DNA of 64,000 bases, taken from the NCBI RefSeq assembly GCF_030646115.1, contig NZ_JAUSMX010000019.1, forward strand, positions 124,001 to 188,000, given 5' to 3'. Position 1 is the first letter of the stretch. Each line of letters starts with the position of its first letter. Below, piece after piece: positions 9,242 through 18,488 of the stretch. The position numbers and the translations under genes were made by a program. Below the pieces are notes generated by a model, which had not been told where the DNA came from, made no database searches, and saw nothing but the letters and a program-made list of their open reading frames with translations. Source of the stretch: Fluviicoccus sp. Its GTDB lineage: Bacteria > Pseudomonadota > Gammaproteobacteria > Pseudomonadales > Moraxellaceae.

Positions 9242-10705
9242 TCAGACCTTCGCCATCCCCACCACCTGCAACTTCATCCGCTCCCTAATTACGGCAATGC
9301 ACTCCGGAAACACCCGGCTGATGCGGGTCAGGTCGCGGATCATGGCCATCTGCGGCCAGGTCGCCTTCTCCCCGGCGCGGATGTAGTCCGCCAGCCCCTG
9401 CGGTGTGGGGTTGGAAATCACCTTCAGGTAAGCCGACGGCCGGAACGGATACTGGATGTTGATATCGCCCAGATAGGTTTGCGCCGCCACGGCATGCGCC
9501 TGCGCCAGCACCGGGTTCAGTGGCGTCTTTTCAAACAGGTGCCGGCCGATATCCAGCAACTCGGCGGTGCCGGTATGAATCACCGACGATACCACCCGCT
9601 TGCCAAAAGCCTGGATGCCGCGCTGCTTGCGGTGGGTGATGAAGGGAATGACGTGCGGATTGGCCTGGCTGACGATGGTCTGGTTGACGTTGTGCAGCCG
9701 CGCCAGCCGTTCACGCGGCAGGTCGCCGTGAACCGTGCCGTCGATCCAGGTTTCCGTACTCATATACGGGACCTGCCGCCCGTCCGCCCGCCGCGCCTGC
9801 AAGGCCACCGGCGGAAACAGACCCGGCACCGCGCAGGAGGCTTGCGCTGCATATTCCACCAGCACATCCGGCGAGGTCAGGTAGTTCAACACGCGCGGCT
9901 TCTGGTGGGTACGCGTGGGCGATACGGAAATATTGAGGATGCGGCCGCTGCGGCGGTAGGCTTCCAGAAACGTGGCGCTGCCGGCATTGGCGACAATGTG
10001 TTCAAAGACCTGGGCTTCGTCCATGGCGGTGCGATGCTTCCACATCCCGACCGGGGTGCGCCAGCGCAGGGCGATACGATGGATGCGCTCCTGCGATTCG
10101 GAGAAGAGTTCATCCAGCTCCGCATCGCTGCGGTTACAGATCGCCGCCGCGACAATCGCACCCATGCTGGAACCGGCCAGCGTCTGCGGCAACAGGTGCT
10201 GTTCCCACAGCGCCTTGACCACACCCAGATGATAGATCCCGAATGCCGCCCCGCCGCTCAGCATCAACGCCGGGCGGCCATAGATGCGTTCCGCCTGTTC
10301 AAACAAGGCCAGCTTGCGCGCCTCCGGCATGCCGGGGATGGTCTGCTCACTGAGCGTGCGCATCACCCGCTCCACCTCGTCGAGGTATTCCGTGACAATC
10401 AGCTTGGTGCCGGTACGGGCATAGAGATACAAGTCGGGGTTGTTCAGTTCACCCAGATGACGGTAAACACTTTCCTGCAGCAACACCGCCAAGGCATCCA
10501 GATCATTGCTCTGGCGCATGGCCTGCATCTGGCGGATATGGTCGCGGATCAGCTTTTCGTGGAAGAAGGCCGAGCCATCCGAGTGCCGCCAGTCCATCAG
10601 CCCTTCGGCTTCGTCCAGTGCTTCGGCGGCGGCCAGCCATTCTCCGTAGGTGGAGGCTTGGTCCAGCCGGGCTTGCAGGTCAAAACGGGGAAGGAGTTTG
10701 CGCAT
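9242..10705 (-). CDS. Patatin-like phospholipase with DUF3336-type N-domain
   Basis: The 487-residue product has an N-terminal helical region of about 150 residues as in DUF3336 patatins, then the patatin core. The oxyanion segment is GGAAFGIYHLGVV, the nucleophile elbow GSSMG lies about 40 residues later (serine nucleophile), and the catalytic aspartate is in IDGTVHGDLP. It should hydrolyse acyl lipids using a Ser-Asp dyad. No signal peptide or autotransporter barrel is seen, so unlike PlpD it is probably cytoplasmic or membrane-associated. It is transcribed in the same direction as acs but separated from it by a strong terminator. Confidence 0.9.
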   Translation of the reverse strand: MRKLLPRFDLQARLDQASTYGEWLAAAEALDEAEGLMDWRHSDGSAFFHEKLIRDHIRQMQAMRQSNDLDALAVLLQESVYRHLGELNNPDLYLYARTGTKLIVTEYLDEVERVMRTLSEQTIPGMPEARKLALFEQAERIYGRPALMLSGGAAFGIYHLGVVKALWEQHLLPQTLAGSSMGAIVAAAICNRSDAELDELFSESQERIHRIALRWRTPVGMWKHRTAMDEAQVFEHIVANAGSATFLEAYRRSGRILNISVSPTRTHQKPRVLNYLTSPDVLVEYAAQASCAVPGLFPPVALQARRADGRQVPYMSTETWIDGTVHGDLPRERLARLHNVNQTIVSQANPHVIPFITHRKQRGIQAFGKRVVSSVIHTGTAELLDIGRHLFEKTPLNPVLAQAHAVAAQTYLGDINIQYPFRPSAYLKVISNPTPQGLADYIRAGEKATWPQMAMIRDLTRISRVFPECIAVIRERMKLQVVGMAKV

Positions 10706-10802
10706 GGGGAATGCCTCTGACAGGCGCGATCAATGGGTTGGACCAATTATCCTCCCATGGTTCGGACGGGAACAACCCCAAAGAGAACAGTTGTGCAGAA
10801 AT

Positions 10803-10834
10803 AAAAAAGGCGCGCCGGAAACCTCCGGCGCGCC
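10803..10834 (-). terminator. Strong intrinsic terminator of acs
   Basis: A perfect 11-bp stem (GGCGCGCCGGA / TCCGGCGCGCC) with an AACC loop, bordered at 10803-10808 by six A on the plus strand, which is a U-run at the end of the minus-strand acs transcript. Confidence 0.85.
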
Positions 10835-10847
10835 CGCTGTTTCACCC

Positions 10848-12818
10848 TCAGGCCGGTTCTTGCAACTGGATCAGGATCGCCGGATTTTCCAGCGTCGAGG
10901 TATCCTGCGTAATCTGCTCACCCTTGGCGATGGCGCGCAGCAGGCGGCGCATGATCTTGCCAGAACGGGTCTTCGGCAGGTTGTCGCCAAAGCGGATGTC
11001 ATCCGGCTTGGCGATGGCGCCGATTTCCTTCGCCACCCAATCGCGCAATTCCGCCACCAGTGCCTTGGCTTCTGCGCCGCTGGGGCGGGCGCCCTTCAAC
11101 ACCACGAAGGCCACGACCGACTCGCCCTTGATCGGATCGGGCCGTCCCACCACCGCCGCTTCCGCGACCTTGTGGTTGGCCACCAGCGCCGACTCGATTT
11201 CCATGGTGCCCAGGCGGTGACCGGACACATTCAGCACGTCATCAATACGGCCCATGATCCAGAAGTAGCCTTCGGCGTCGCGGTTGGCGGAGTCGCCAGC
11301 CAGATAGTACTTGCCGTTGAACTCCTCGGGGAAGTAGGACTTCTTGAAACGCTCGGGGTCGCCCCACAGCGTGCGCACCTGCGACGGGAACGGGCGCTTG
11401 ATCACCAGGATACCGCCCTTGCCCAGCTCCACCGGATCACCGGCTTCATCCACGACATCGGCCATGATGCCCGGCAGCGGGAAAGTGCAGGAGCCCGGCT
11501 TGGTCGCCACCGCGCCCGGCAGCGGCGTAATCATGTGGCCGCCAGTCTCGGTCTGCCACCAGGTATCGACGATGGGGCAGCGTCCGCCGCCGACCACTTC
11601 GTGGTACCAGATCCAGGCTTCCGGGTTGATCGGCTCACCCACCGAGCCCAGCAGCCGCAGCGACGACAGGTTGTACTGCTTCGGCAGATCACCACCCAGC
11701 TTGATCAGCGAACGGATCGCGGTCGGCGCAGTGTAGAAGGTGGTGACGCGATGGTCTTCGATCATCTTCCAGAAACGGCCGGCGTCCGGATAGGTTGGCA
11801 CGCCCTCGAAAATGACTTGTGTCGCACCCACGGCCAGCGGGCCATAAGCCACATAGGTATGGCCGGTGATCCAGCCGACGTCGGCGGTACACCAGAACAC
11901 ATCATCCGGCTTGTAGTCAAAGGTCCACAGCATGCTGTTGACCGCGCCCAGCAAGTATCCGGCGCTGCTGTGCTGCACGCCCTTGGGTTTGCCGGTGCTG
12001 CCGGAGGTATAAAGGATGAAGAGAGGGTCATCGGCATAAACCCAGGTCGGCTCGCACTGCTCGGGCTGCTTGGCAACCAGGTCATGCCACCAGATGTCGC
12101 GCCCCCGCGTCCACGGGCCGTCTTCGTGCAGCACGCGCTTGAACACCACCACCCGCTCCACGGAATCGCAGCCGCCCATGGCCAGCGCTTCATCCACGGT
12201 GTCCTTTAGCGCCACGATCTTGCCGCCACGCACACCGCTGTTGGCGGTAATCACCAGCCGCGCCTTGGCGTCGATGATGCGCTCGTTGACGCTCTTGGCC
12301 GAGAAGCCGCCGAACACCACCGAATGGATGGCGCCGATCCGGGCGCAGGCCTGCATCGCCACCACCGCCTCAATGCTCATCGGCATATAGATCAACACCC
12401 GGTCACCCTTGGTGATGCCCAGACTCTTAAGGCCGTTGGCCAGCTGGCAGACCTTGCGGTGCAGTTCGGCATAGGTGACGCGGGTGACGGTGCCGTTGTC
12501 GGATTCAAAGATGATGGCCAGCTTGTTCGCCAACTCCGGCAAATGACGGTCCAGGCAGTTATAGGAGACGTTCAGCTCACCGTCTGCAAACCACGAAAAG
12601 AACGGGGCATTGCTTTCATCCAGCACTTGGGTGAACGGCTTCTTCCAGCTCAGGTTCTGGCGGGCCAGACTGGCCCAGAAGCCTTCATAGTCATCTTCCG
12701 CCTGCTTGCACAAGGCGCGGTATGCGTCCATGCCGGAAATACGGGCCTTGGCGGCAAATTCGGCGGACGGCGGGAAGTGGCGGTTTTCGTGCAGGACGGT
12801 ATCAATGGTCGAAGACAT
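10848..12818 (-). CDS. acs: Acetyl-CoA synthetase
   Basis: The 656-residue product is full length for AMP-forming acetyl-CoA synthetase, which makes acetyl-CoA from acetate, ATP and CoA. Motifs: [12 protein letters not shown] (ATP loop), WWQTETGG (acetate/AMP pocket), the hinge region around [18 protein letters not shown], and the acetylatable lysine motif [11 protein letters not shown] near the C-terminus. An AAGGAG-like site precedes the ATG at 12818. It is a single-gene unit ended by the hairpin at 10803. It supports growth on acetate and recovery of overflow acetate. Confidence 0.97.
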   Translation of the reverse strand: MSSTIDTVLHENRHFPPSAEFAAKARISGMDAYRALCKQAEDDYEGFWASLARQNLSWKKPFTQVLDESNAPFFSWFADGELNVSYNCLDRHLPELANKLAIIFESDNGTVTRVTYAELHRKVCQLANGLKSLGITKGDRVLIYMPMSIEAVVAMQACARIGAIHSVVFGGFSAKSVNERIIDAKARLVITANSGVRGGKIVALKDTVDEALAMGGCDSVERVVVFKRVLHEDGPWTRGRDIWWHDLVAKQPEQCEPTWVYADDPLFILYTSGSTGKPKGVQHSSAGYLLGAVNSMLWTFDYKPDDVFWCTADVGWITGHTYVAYGPLAVGATQVIFEGVPTYPDAGRFWKMIEDHRVTTFYTAPTAIRSLIKLGGDLPKQYNLSSLRLLGSVGEPINPEAWIWYHEVVGGGRCPIVDTWWQTETGGHMITPLPGAVATKPGSCTFPLPGIMADVVDEAGDPVELGKGGILVIKRPFPSQVRTLWGDPERFKKSYFPEEFNGKYYLAGDSANRDAEGYFWIMGRIDDVLNVSGHRLGTMEIESALVANHKVAEAAVVGRPDPIKGESVVAFVVLKGARPSGAEAKALVAELRDWVAKEIGAIAKPDDIRFGDNLPKTRSGKIMRRLLRAIAKGEQITQDTSTLENPAILIQLQEPA

Positions 12819-13117
12819 GGGGCAGGCTCCTTGTTATGTGATGACCCGAAGGAATGGAACGTTTTTAAGCGATTTTACGTCCGGTTGGAATGGGTTTAAG
12901 GGACTGACACATACAAAACGCCGCATGGCTGCGGAATTGCCGGTTTTTAATCCATTTCCAGCCGGTCTTTCAGACGACTGACATTAAGGAGCCCCTGATA
13001 CAAATGATTGACCACGTATCCAATAAGTTTTAGATTCCGAGAAAAGGCTCACATAAATTATTGTGCACCACCGAATTATTTGCCTGCTAGCGGAAGGCAG
13101 CCCACCGGTATCTCAAC
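12819..13117. other. Divergent intergenic region, acs / GspE-like gene
   Basis: About 300 bases hold the promoters of two divergent genes. The region is AT-rich compared with its surroundings. A small hairpin CCGCA-TGGC-TGCGG occurs at 12921-12934. No recognised operator or short gene was found. Confidence 0.5.
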
Positions 13118-14884
13118 ATGCCTGTAACCGCACCATCCACCTTCCAGCAACCCACGATGATGCCCTACGTGGAAATCATCCGTGACAGCTCCCAGCTCAA
13201 GCAGTATTTCGGGCGGATGCACCGTTACGACCCGCCTCCCGTGCATGACATCCTGATTTCGTCCGGCATGATCACGGAAGAACAGTACCGGACCGCCATG
13301 TCAGACCCTAACCGGGTGCAAAGCCAGCATATCGCTTTCTACTTTCGGCATCAGGGGCTGATCACGGACGATGACCTCGGCCATATTCTGGGCCGTTGCT
13401 TCGGCATCCCCTACGTCAACCTTCATGATTTCGACATCGACATCAGCACCCTGCAAAGCATTCCGGTCGAATTCGCCCGCAAGAATGCCGTAATGCCGTT
13501 GTTGTCGCAGGAAACCAAGCTGGTCATTGCCGTTGCCGACCCCACCAACAACACCCTGATGGAGACGCTGCACTTCATCACCGGCAAGCAGATCGAGCTG
13601 GCGGTGTCCACCTACGAAGACATCATGCTGGCGGTGTCCACCTATTACAGCCAGGATGAAATTGCCAAGGCGCTGCAAACCGTCGATGTCCTGTCGCATG
13701 AGCCCGGCGATACGCCAATCAGTGAAAAAGCCCTGGAACGGCCGGTGGTGCAACTGGTGCAGAACCTGATTGCCGAAGCCGTCATGAACCGCGCCTCGGA
13801 CATTCACATCCGGCCCCGGCAGAGCGCCGTGGAAATTTACTTCCGGGTGGACGGCCAACTGGTGCACCAGCGCAGCTTCAGCAAGCAACTTTTGTCCGCC
13901 ATCACTTCCCGGCTGAAGATTTTCGGCGGCATGGACATTTCCGAACACCGGGTTCCGCAAGACGGCCGCGCCCGCATCCGTTTCGGCGACAAGGAAATCG
14001 ATTTGCGGCTGTCCATCATGCCCGGCATCTATGGCGAAGACGTGGTGATCCGCCTGTTGGACAGCCAGTTCGCCATGAAACACCTGGAAGATCTGGGTTA
14101 TGAAGGTGATGACGCCGAACGCATCCGCCACCTGCTCTCCCGCAATAACGGCATGTTCCTGGTCACCGGCCCCACCGGCTCCGGCAAGTCCACCACGCTT
14201 TACACCGCCATTGAACAGATCCGTTCCGACAGCATCAACATCATTACCGTGGAAGACCCGGTGGAATACCGGATGGACGGCATCACGCAAATCCAGATCA
14301 ACAACCAGACCGGCTATACCTTTGCCCGCGCGCTGAAGCACATTTTGCGCCACGATCCGGATGTGATCATGCTCGGGGAAATCCGCGACGAGGAAACCGC
14401 GAAGATGGCGGTGGAAAGCGCCCTCACCGGCCACCTGGTGCTCAGCACCCTCCATACCAACAGCGCCGCCACCACCATCACCCGTTTTCTGGAAATCGGC
14501 GTGGAGTCGTACCTGCTGAGCAGCACCCTGCTGGGCGTGCTGGCGCAACGACTGGTGCGCAGCAACTGCCCGCATTGCCTCATTCCCGAGGAGGTTTCAC
14601 CCGGCGTGCGCAAGGTCATGGGCGTCGAGGATGGCGAAGTGTTCTACAAAGGAGGGGGCTGTGAGTTCTGCAAGCACCGCGGCACCAAGGGACGCCGGGC
14701 GGTCTATGAATTGCTGGTGATGACACCGGCGGTGCGCAACCTGCTGCAACCCGGCGTTCAGGCCGACACCATCCAGCAACTGGCCATCCAGGAGGGCATG
14801 ACTCCTTTGACAGAACATGCCCTGCACCTGGCGCGCCAAGGACTGACGTCGCTGCAGGAAGCCTACAACATGCGGCTGGAGTAA
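13118..14884 (+). CDS. GspE/PilB-family secretion or pilus ATPase, stand-alone
   Basis: The 588-residue product has an N-terminal MshEN-like domain (about 38-190) and the secretion ATPase core: Walker A GPTGSGKST (351-359), an Asp-box region ITVEDPVEY, Walker B around VIMLGEIRDEET (417-427), a His box LSTLHTNSA, and a zinc-binding tetracysteine (C484, C487, C515, C518) typical of GspE/PilB but not of PilT. It should power assembly of a type II secretion system or type IV pilus. No gspD/F, pilC or pilD lies nearby, so its partner machine is encoded elsewhere. It may be a second, specialised extension ATPase. Confidence 0.93.
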   Translation: MPVTAPSTFQQPTMMPYVEIIRDSSQLKQYFGRMHRYDPPPVHDILISSGMITEEQYRTAMSDPNRVQSQHIAFYFRHQGLITDDDLGHILGRCFGIPYVNLHDFDIDISTLQSIPVEFARKNAVMPLLSQETKLVIAVADPTNNTLMETLHFITGKQIELAVSTYEDIMLAVSTYYSQDEIAKALQTVDVLSHEPGDTPISEKALERPVVQLVQNLIAEAVMNRASDIHIRPRQSAVEIYFRVDGQLVHQRSFSKQLLSAITSRLKIFGGMDISEHRVPQDGRARIRFGDKEIDLRLSIMPGIYGEDVVIRLLDSQFAMKHLEDLGYEGDDAERIRHLLSRNNGMFLVTGPTGSGKSTTLYTAIEQIRSDSINIITVEDPVEYRMDGITQIQINNQTGYTFARALKHILRHDPDVIMLGEIRDEETAKMAVESALTGHLVLSTLHTNSAATTITRFLEIGVESYLLSSTLLGVLAQRLVRSNCPHCLIPEEVSPGVRKVMGVEDGEVFYKGGGCEFCKHRGTKGRRAVYELLVMTPAVRNLLQPGVQADTIQQLAIQEGMTPLTEHALHLARQGLTSLQEAYNMRLE

Positions 14885-14891
14885 AACCCCC

Positions 14892-15134
14892 TCAGCCCTT
14901 GGCGGACGCCATGGCCTGTTCAATGCGGAACAGCGCCGCTTCCACCGTCCCCAGTTCATCGGCAGCCAGACGGCTGATTTCGTTCAGCACATCGGCATTT
15001 TCCAGTTGCTGGGCCTGTTCCTCAAAATCAGCCGGAAGTCCGTTGGCGTAATCCTTGCGGATGGCGTTAAGGCGGGTCAGCAATGCATCGCGGCGAAGGG
15101 TAAGTTCGGCCTTGCGGGCGGCGAGATCAGGCAT
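14892..15134 (-). CDS. Small helical protein of unknown function
   Basis: An 80-residue acidic, alanine- and leucine-rich product (MPDLAARKAELTLRR...) that would form a helical hairpin or short coiled coil. The ATG at 15134 has an AGG-type ribosome site 7-9 bases upstream; an alternative ATG at 15146 has none. It is convergent with the GspE-like gene, with only 7 bases between their ends. No family is recognised. Confidence 0.55.
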   Translation of the reverse strand: MPDLAARKAELTLRRDALLTRLNAIRKDYANGLPADFEEQAQQLENADVLNEISRLAADELGTVEAALFRIEQAMASAKG

Positions 15135-15195
15135 GGGAAACCTCATGATTATTGGGGGGATTATTCATTATCCGCTGATGCCTTGCCAGGGGCAA

Positions 15196-15241
15196 GCCAA
15201 ATGAAGAAGGAGCGCCCTTGGGCGCTCCTTCTTCATTTGGC
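15196..15241. terminator. Perfect 22-bp inverted repeat, probable bidirectional terminator
   Basis: Arms 15196-15217 and 15220-15241 are fully complementary around a 2-base centre. The GC-rich core (AGGAGCGCCC/GGGCGCTCCT) is followed by CTTCATTT, which can act as a U-rich tail in either direction. It lies after the rhlB stop and just upstream of the small gene at 15134, so it probably ends rhlB transcripts. Confidence 0.6.
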
Positions 15242-15258
15242 GAAAACAGCGGGTCGGT

Positions 15259-16431
15259 TCAGACCGGCGCCAGCAGCGCTTCCGAAGGGTGCAAAATCGA
15301 CAGCTTCTTGCCAATCGCCTGCTCCAGCGCGGGAATCAGGAAGGCGTCGTCTTCACACGCAAAACTGATGCTCTTGCCGCTGGCCCCGGCGCGGCCGGTT
15401 CGGCCGATGCGGTGCACATAGTCATCGGTCTGCTCGGGCAAGGTGAAATTGACGACATGGCTGACGCCGTCGATGTGGATGCCGCGACCGGCGACATCGG
15501 TGGCCACCAGCACCTTGATCTTGCCTTCGCGGAAGCTTTCCAGCGTCTTCACGCGCTTGTCCTGCGGCACTTCGCCTGAAAGCACGGCGCAGGAAATATT
15601 GTTGCTCTTCAGCAGGTCGCCCAGACGGCGCACCTGGTCGCGGCGGTTGGCGAACACCATCATGCGTTCCACCTGTTCCTCGCAGATCAGGTTATAGAGC
15701 AACTGGTATTTCTGCTCGGCGCTGACAATGTAGATCACCTGCTCCACCGTGTCGGTGGTGACCGACTCCGGCTCAATTTCCACGCGCAGCGGTTCAAACT
15801 GCCATTGCTGGGCCAGGTTCAACACATCGCGGTTGAAGGTGGCGGAGAACAGCAGCGTCTGCCGGTGCGACTTGGGCGGGCACATGCGGATAATGCGCTT
15901 GATGTCGGGAATGAAGCCCATGTCAAGCAGGCGGTCGGCTTCGTCGATCACCAGCACTTCAATCTGGTCGAGGTACACTTCACCCTGACCGGCAAAGTCC
16001 AGCAGGCGGCCGGGCGTGGCGACGATGATGTCGGTGAAGTCGCGCTGCAGTTGTGAACGCTGCTTGTCATAATCCATGCCGCCCACCAGGGTGACAATGC
16101 GCAGGCCGCTGTGCTTGCACAGCAACTCGGCATCCTTGGCGATCTGCAGGGCCAACTCCCGCGTGGGGGCCAGGCACAAGGCGCGGGCTTCACCCACGAA
16201 ACGGTCTTCGGCGGGCGGAGTCTTCAGCAGGTCGTTGATCAGCGTGATCAGGAAAGCGGCAGTCTTGCCGGTGCCGGTCTGGGCGCGGCCAATGGCGTCG
16301 TGGCCGGAGAGCGTGAAACGCAGCACTTCGGCCTGAATGGGTGTGCAATGAGGGAAGCCCAGGTCGTCAATGGCGCGCTGCAGGCGGGAGTCCAGCGGGA
16401 GTTCGGTAAACTTGATGATTTTATGAGTCAT
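15259..16431 (-). CDS. rhlB: DEAD-box ATP-dependent RNA helicase, RhlB type
   Basis: The 390-residue product has all DEAD-box motifs: Q-motif region FPHCTPIQ, motif I AQTGTGKT (50-57), PTRELA (89-94), TPGRLLD (139-145), DEAD (163-166), [11 protein letters not shown] and [10 protein letters not shown]. Its length and sequence fit RhlB, the degradosome-associated helicase that unwinds RNA for RNase E/PNPase. There is no long basic tail. The ATG at 16431 ([13 protein letters not shown]) is chosen because a longer open frame to 16644 has no helicase-like features. The symbol rests on similarity; another DEAD-box paralogue is possible. Confidence 0.92.
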   Translation of the reverse strand: MTHKIIKFTELPLDSRLQRAIDDLGFPHCTPIQAEVLRFTLSGHDAIGRAQTGTGKTAAFLITLINDLLKTPPAEDRFVGEARALCLAPTRELALQIAKDAELLCKHSGLRIVTLVGGMDYDKQRSQLQRDFTDIIVATPGRLLDFAGQGEVYLDQIEVLVIDEADRLLDMGFIPDIKRIIRMCPPKSHRQTLLFSATFNRDVLNLAQQWQFEPLRVEIEPESVTTDTVEQVIYIVSAEQKYQLLYNLICEEQVERMMVFANRRDQVRRLGDLLKSNNISCAVLSGEVPQDKRVKTLESFREGKIKVLVATDVAGRGIHIDGVSHVVNFTLPEQTDDYVHRIGRTGRAGASGKSISFACEDDAFLIPALEQAIGKKLSILHPSEALLAPV

Positions 16432-16713
16432 TTCTGGAAATCGGTTCCGGGGTTGTGACGCCGCACCCGTCAGGCGGGAGAAGTCGTCAGCCAGTACAAA
16501 AAACAAGGCTGGATGATAACAGTATCCGGACAGCAAATATGCAGAATCACCAAAAATGCTGACGGAGAACACGTCTGGCCGTTCCTGCAAAACAAATGTC
16601 CGCCCCTGACGCCGCCTCACGCCTAAAATCCGGCCCCTCCGCACCCTGACAAGCCGGCCCTTCTGGTCTACTCTTGGCTGCTGAAGTGTCCCTCAATTCG
16701 CGAGAAAACAACA

Positions 16714-18345
16714 ATGAGCATGATGCAGCAACCCCTGCTGATTTCCTCCCTGATCGAACACGCCATCGTCTCCCATCCCGACGCTGAAATCGTCAGCCGC
16801 AAAGTGGAAGGCGGCATCCACCGATACACTTACGGCGAGGCCGCCAGACGCAGCAAGCAGTTGGCCAATGCCCTGACCCAAAAGCTGGGCGTTCAGGCCG
16901 GCGACCGTATCGGCACGCTGGCGTGGAACACCTGGCGGCATTACGAGCTCTATTTCGGCGTTTCCGGCATTGGCGCGGTGACTCACACCATCAACCCACG
17001 CCTGTTTCCAGAACAGATCGTCTATATCGTCAACCACGCCCGGGACCGCTACATCTTTGTCGACCTGACCTTCCTGCCGTTGCTGGAAGCCGTGCACGAC
17101 AAGCTGCCCAATGTAGAAGGCTATGTTGTCCTGACCGACCGCGAACACATGCCCGCCGCCAGCAAGCTCAACAACCTGTTGTGCTATGAAGAACTGATTG
17201 CCGACCAGTCTGACGAATTCACCTGGCCCCCTCTGGATGAAAACTCCGGCGCGGCGCTGTGCTACACGTCCGGCACCACCGGCCACCCCAAGGGTGTCAT
17301 GTACACCCAGCGCTCCACGGTGCTGCACGCCACGGCCGCCACCCGTCAGGATGCGCTGAACATCCACGGCGACACGGTGATCCTGCCTGTGGTGCCCATG
17401 TTCCACGTCAATGCCTGGGGCACGCCTTATGCCGCCACCATTACCGGCGCCAAGCTGGTGTTCCCCGGGGCGGGCATGGACGGCGCTTCCCTGTATGAAC
17501 TGATCAACAGCGAACAGGCCACGCTGTTGCTGGGCGTACCGACAGTGTGGCTGGGCTTGTTGAACTACCTCGACCAGATCAACGCCAAGCTGCACAGCGT
17601 ACACAGTGTCGTGGTGGGCGGTTCCGCAGCACCGCTGGCCATGATCAAGGCCTTCGACCAGAAACACGACGCCTTCCTGATCCACGCCTGGGGCATGACT
17701 GAACTCAGCCCGCTAGGCACCATCAACAACCTCAACAAGAAACTGGACGCCCTGCCCCGTGAAGAGCGCTACCAGCGGCAGCTGAAGCAGGGGCGGCCGG
17801 TTTACGGGGTAGAAATCAAGATTGCCGATGAGGAGGGCAATGAATTGCCCCGTGACGGCAAGACCTTTGGCCGCCTGCTGGTGCGGGGCCCTTGGGTTGC
17901 GGGCGAGTATTACCTGCATGACGACAAGAAAGCCTTTGCCGACGGCTGGTTTGACACCGGCGATGTCGCCACCATTGATGCTGAAAACACCATGCAGATC
18001 GTGGACCGCTCCAAGGATGTGATCAAGTCCGGCGGCGAATGGATCAGCTCGATCGATCTGGAAAATGCGGCGGTAGGCCATCCCGGCTTGAAGGAGTGCT
18101 GCGTGATCGGGGTTTATCATCCCAAGTGGGATGAGCGGCCGTTGTTGCTGGCCATCCGCAAGGAAGGCAGCACGGTGACCGAGCAGGAGGTGCTGGATTT
18201 CCTGAAAGACAAGATCGTGAAGTGGTGGATGCCGGATGCAGTCGTATTCGTGGACGAACTGCCACACACCGCGACCGGCAAGCTGCTAAAGACCGGTGTG
18301 CGCGAGCAGTACAAGAACTGGCTGGTGGAGAATGGGCGGGCTTAA
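16714..18345 (+). CDS. AlkK-like medium/long-chain fatty acid CoA ligase
   Basis: The 543-residue AMP-forming ligase shows [11 protein letters not shown] (184-194), the [10 protein letters not shown] segment, [23 protein letters not shown], a [12 protein letters not shown] hinge and the C-terminal catalytic lysine in TATGKLLKT. The spacing and many segments closely resemble AlkK of Pseudomonas oleovorans, which activates fatty acids from alkane oxidation. It is divergent from rhlB with a 282-base spacer that shows no clear operator. The product would feed beta-oxidation. Confidence 0.93.
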   Translation: MSMMQQPLLISSLIEHAIVSHPDAEIVSRKVEGGIHRYTYGEAARRSKQLANALTQKLGVQAGDRIGTLAWNTWRHYELYFGVSGIGAVTHTINPRLFPEQIVYIVNHARDRYIFVDLTFLPLLEAVHDKLPNVEGYVVLTDREHMPAASKLNNLLCYEELIADQSDEFTWPPLDENSGAALCYTSGTTGHPKGVMYTQRSTVLHATAATRQDALNIHGDTVILPVVPMFHVNAWGTPYAATITGAKLVFPGAGMDGASLYELINSEQATLLLGVPTVWLGLLNYLDQINAKLHSVHSVVVGGSAAPLAMIKAFDQKHDAFLIHAWGMTELSPLGTINNLNKKLDALPREERYQRQLKQGRPVYGVEIKIADEEGNELPRDGKTFGRLLVRGPWVAGEYYLHDDKKAFADGWFDTGDVATIDAENTMQIVDRSKDVIKSGGEWISSIDLENAAVGHPGLKECCVIGVYHPKWDERPLLLAIRKEGSTVTEQEVLDFLKDKIVKWWMPDAVVFVDELPHTATGKLLKTGVREQYKNWLVENGRA

Positions 18346-18379
18346 GCCCTCAAGGCCTGATCAGGCATGGATAACACAG

Positions 18380-18409
18380 CGCGAGCGGGTGTCATTTCAC
18401 CGGCTCGCG
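18380..18409. terminator. Hairpin after the acyl-CoA ligase gene
   Basis: CGCGAGCGGGTG pairs with CACCGGCTCGCG around TCATTT, a 12-bp stem with one mismatch. There is no T-run, so the terminator role is a guess from its position 35 bases after the stop. Confidence 0.4.
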
Positions 18410-18488
18410 GATATTGCCCTGCAATTACAATAGCGATACATTTCATAAGCCATCCAAACGATCACACAACAACAATCCGGACACTCAT

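Noticed and set aside
12921-12934. Small hairpin CCGCA-TGGC-TGCGG as a regulatory site of acs
   Set aside because: Only a 5-bp stem with no known consensus; likely chance.
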